A DNA stretch of 64,000 nucleotides, from the NCBI RefSeq assembly GCF_022447245.1, contig NZ_JAKVBC010000012.1, positions 1 to 64,000 of the forward strand, written 5' to 3'. Position 1 is the first letter of the stretch. Every line of letters begins with the position of its first letter. The stretch comes from Kordia sp. (GTDB taxonomy: Bacteria; Bacteroidota; Bacteroidia; Flavobacteriales; Flavobacteriaceae). The notes beneath the pieces are model-generated. The model was given only the letters and a program-made list of their open reading frames with translations, had not been told where the DNA came from and ran no database searches. The position numbers and the translations under genes were made by a program. Shown piece by piece: positions 63,827-64,000 of the stretch.

Positions 63827-64000
63827 ATGAAAGTCCAAGATATTATGTCGCACATTGAAGCATTATGTCCGCTTGCGTATGCGGAAGATTTTGACAATGT
63901 AGGATTGTTGGTTGGAGATAGCCAACAAGAAGTTTCTGGTGTATTAATTTCGTTAGATACACTGGAAAATGTAGTTGATGAAGCCATTGAAAAAAAATGC
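63827..64000 (+). CDS. Nif3-like dinuclear metal centre protein, 5' part (runs off the window)
   Basis: 58 codons to the window edge: MKVQDIMSHIEALCPLAYAE, then DFDNVGLLVGDSQQ (the D-N-x-G-L metal-binding motif) and VLISLDTLENVVDEAI. This is the N-terminus of the Nif3/DUF34 family (often annotated GTP cyclohydrolase I type 2), a hexamer with a dinuclear metal site and unclear role. The start is ATG 63827 after an AAAAGGAAAAAAG leader. Neighbourhood with lpxK is typical of Bacteroidota. Confidence 0.88.
   Translation, partial: MKVQDIMSHIEALCPLAYAEDFDNVGLLVGDSQQEVSGVLISLDTLENVVDEAIEKKC

Noticed and set aside
1-64000. tRNA, rRNA, CRISPR array, insertion sequence, prophage, known riboswitch
   Set aside because: Looked for on both strands by eye; no cloverleaf, regular spacer array, transposase, phage gene or recognisable riboswitch core was seen. 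A covariance or profile search would be needed to exclude small ones.

Overview
The window comes from an AT-rich bacterium of the family Flavobacteriaceae (Bacteroidota), most likely Kordia or a close relative. The grounds are two proteins with type IX secretion (T9SS) C-terminal sorting tails, Bacteroidota-style -7 promoter elements (TAnnTTTG), A/T-rich start regions without clear Shine-Dalgarno sites, and family-typical gene orders (rluD-PASTA-ddl-coaD, ftsH-LUD-cdsA-psd-ACBP, lpxK next to Nif3). The genus is an inference. No rRNA, tRNA, CRISPR array, insertion sequence or prophage was recognised.

Layout. 1-6.3 kb is accessory: a frameshifted phosphoesterase, a secreted beta-helix protein, a broken secreted protein, a UDG-fold protein, yaaA, a VOC protein and an orphan. 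6.4-9.6 kb holds rluD, a PASTA protein, ddl and coaD. 9.6-16.2 kb is a tandem array of three TPR hybrid histidine kinases; a fourth lies at 47.6 kb. 16.3-27.5 kb holds a SulP transporter, an M14 peptidase, a NUDIX/pyrE divergent pair, birA, rsfS, ftsH and a phospholipid run (LUD, cdsA, psd, ACBP). 28-36.9 kb holds valS, a DUF1573 protein, an aspartyl protease with PDZ, an aminotransferase, murB and aquaporin. 37.2-41.6 kb is a small-protein/GT2/ECF sigma/Nramp-like operon, a disrupted lanthipeptide-like precursor and lipA. 42.3-45.9 kb is a NarL-type two-component operon coupled to a 7-TM protein and two paralogous proteins of unknown function. 46.6-50 kb has GAPDH, the fourth hybrid kinase and a sigma-54-type promoter with a predicted small RNA. 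50.1-59.6 kb has a startless fragment, a TIMP/netrin-like secreted protein, a divergent ECF sigma/TPR anti-sigma pair and an envelope run ending in a TPR-CHAT caspase-like protein. 59.6-64 kb holds a T9SS beta-helix protein, lpxK, a frameshifted lipoprotein, an orphan and the start of a Nif3-family gene.

Main observations. (1) A sigma-54-type -24/-12 site with exact GG-N10-GC spacing sits in front of about 100 nt with two hairpins, the second a terminator. (2) A Cys-rich double-glycine peptide is put out of frame by one base after its ATG. (3) Two paralogous proteins ending in a shared PPFG motif are linked to a two-component system, and one copy carries an in-frame TAA. (4) A secreted protein has a TIMP-like Cys-x-Cys mature N-terminus. 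(5) A TPR-CHAT protein lies beside an ECF sigma/anti-sigma pair. (6) Seven small accessory genes are broken, several at A-tracts or in signal peptides, while all core genes are intact. (7) Dispersed intergenic repeats recur around 21.8, 27.8, 31.5 and 41.6-42.2 kb.

Everything is from reading the sequence; no database search was possible. Family names rest on recognised motifs and gene context.
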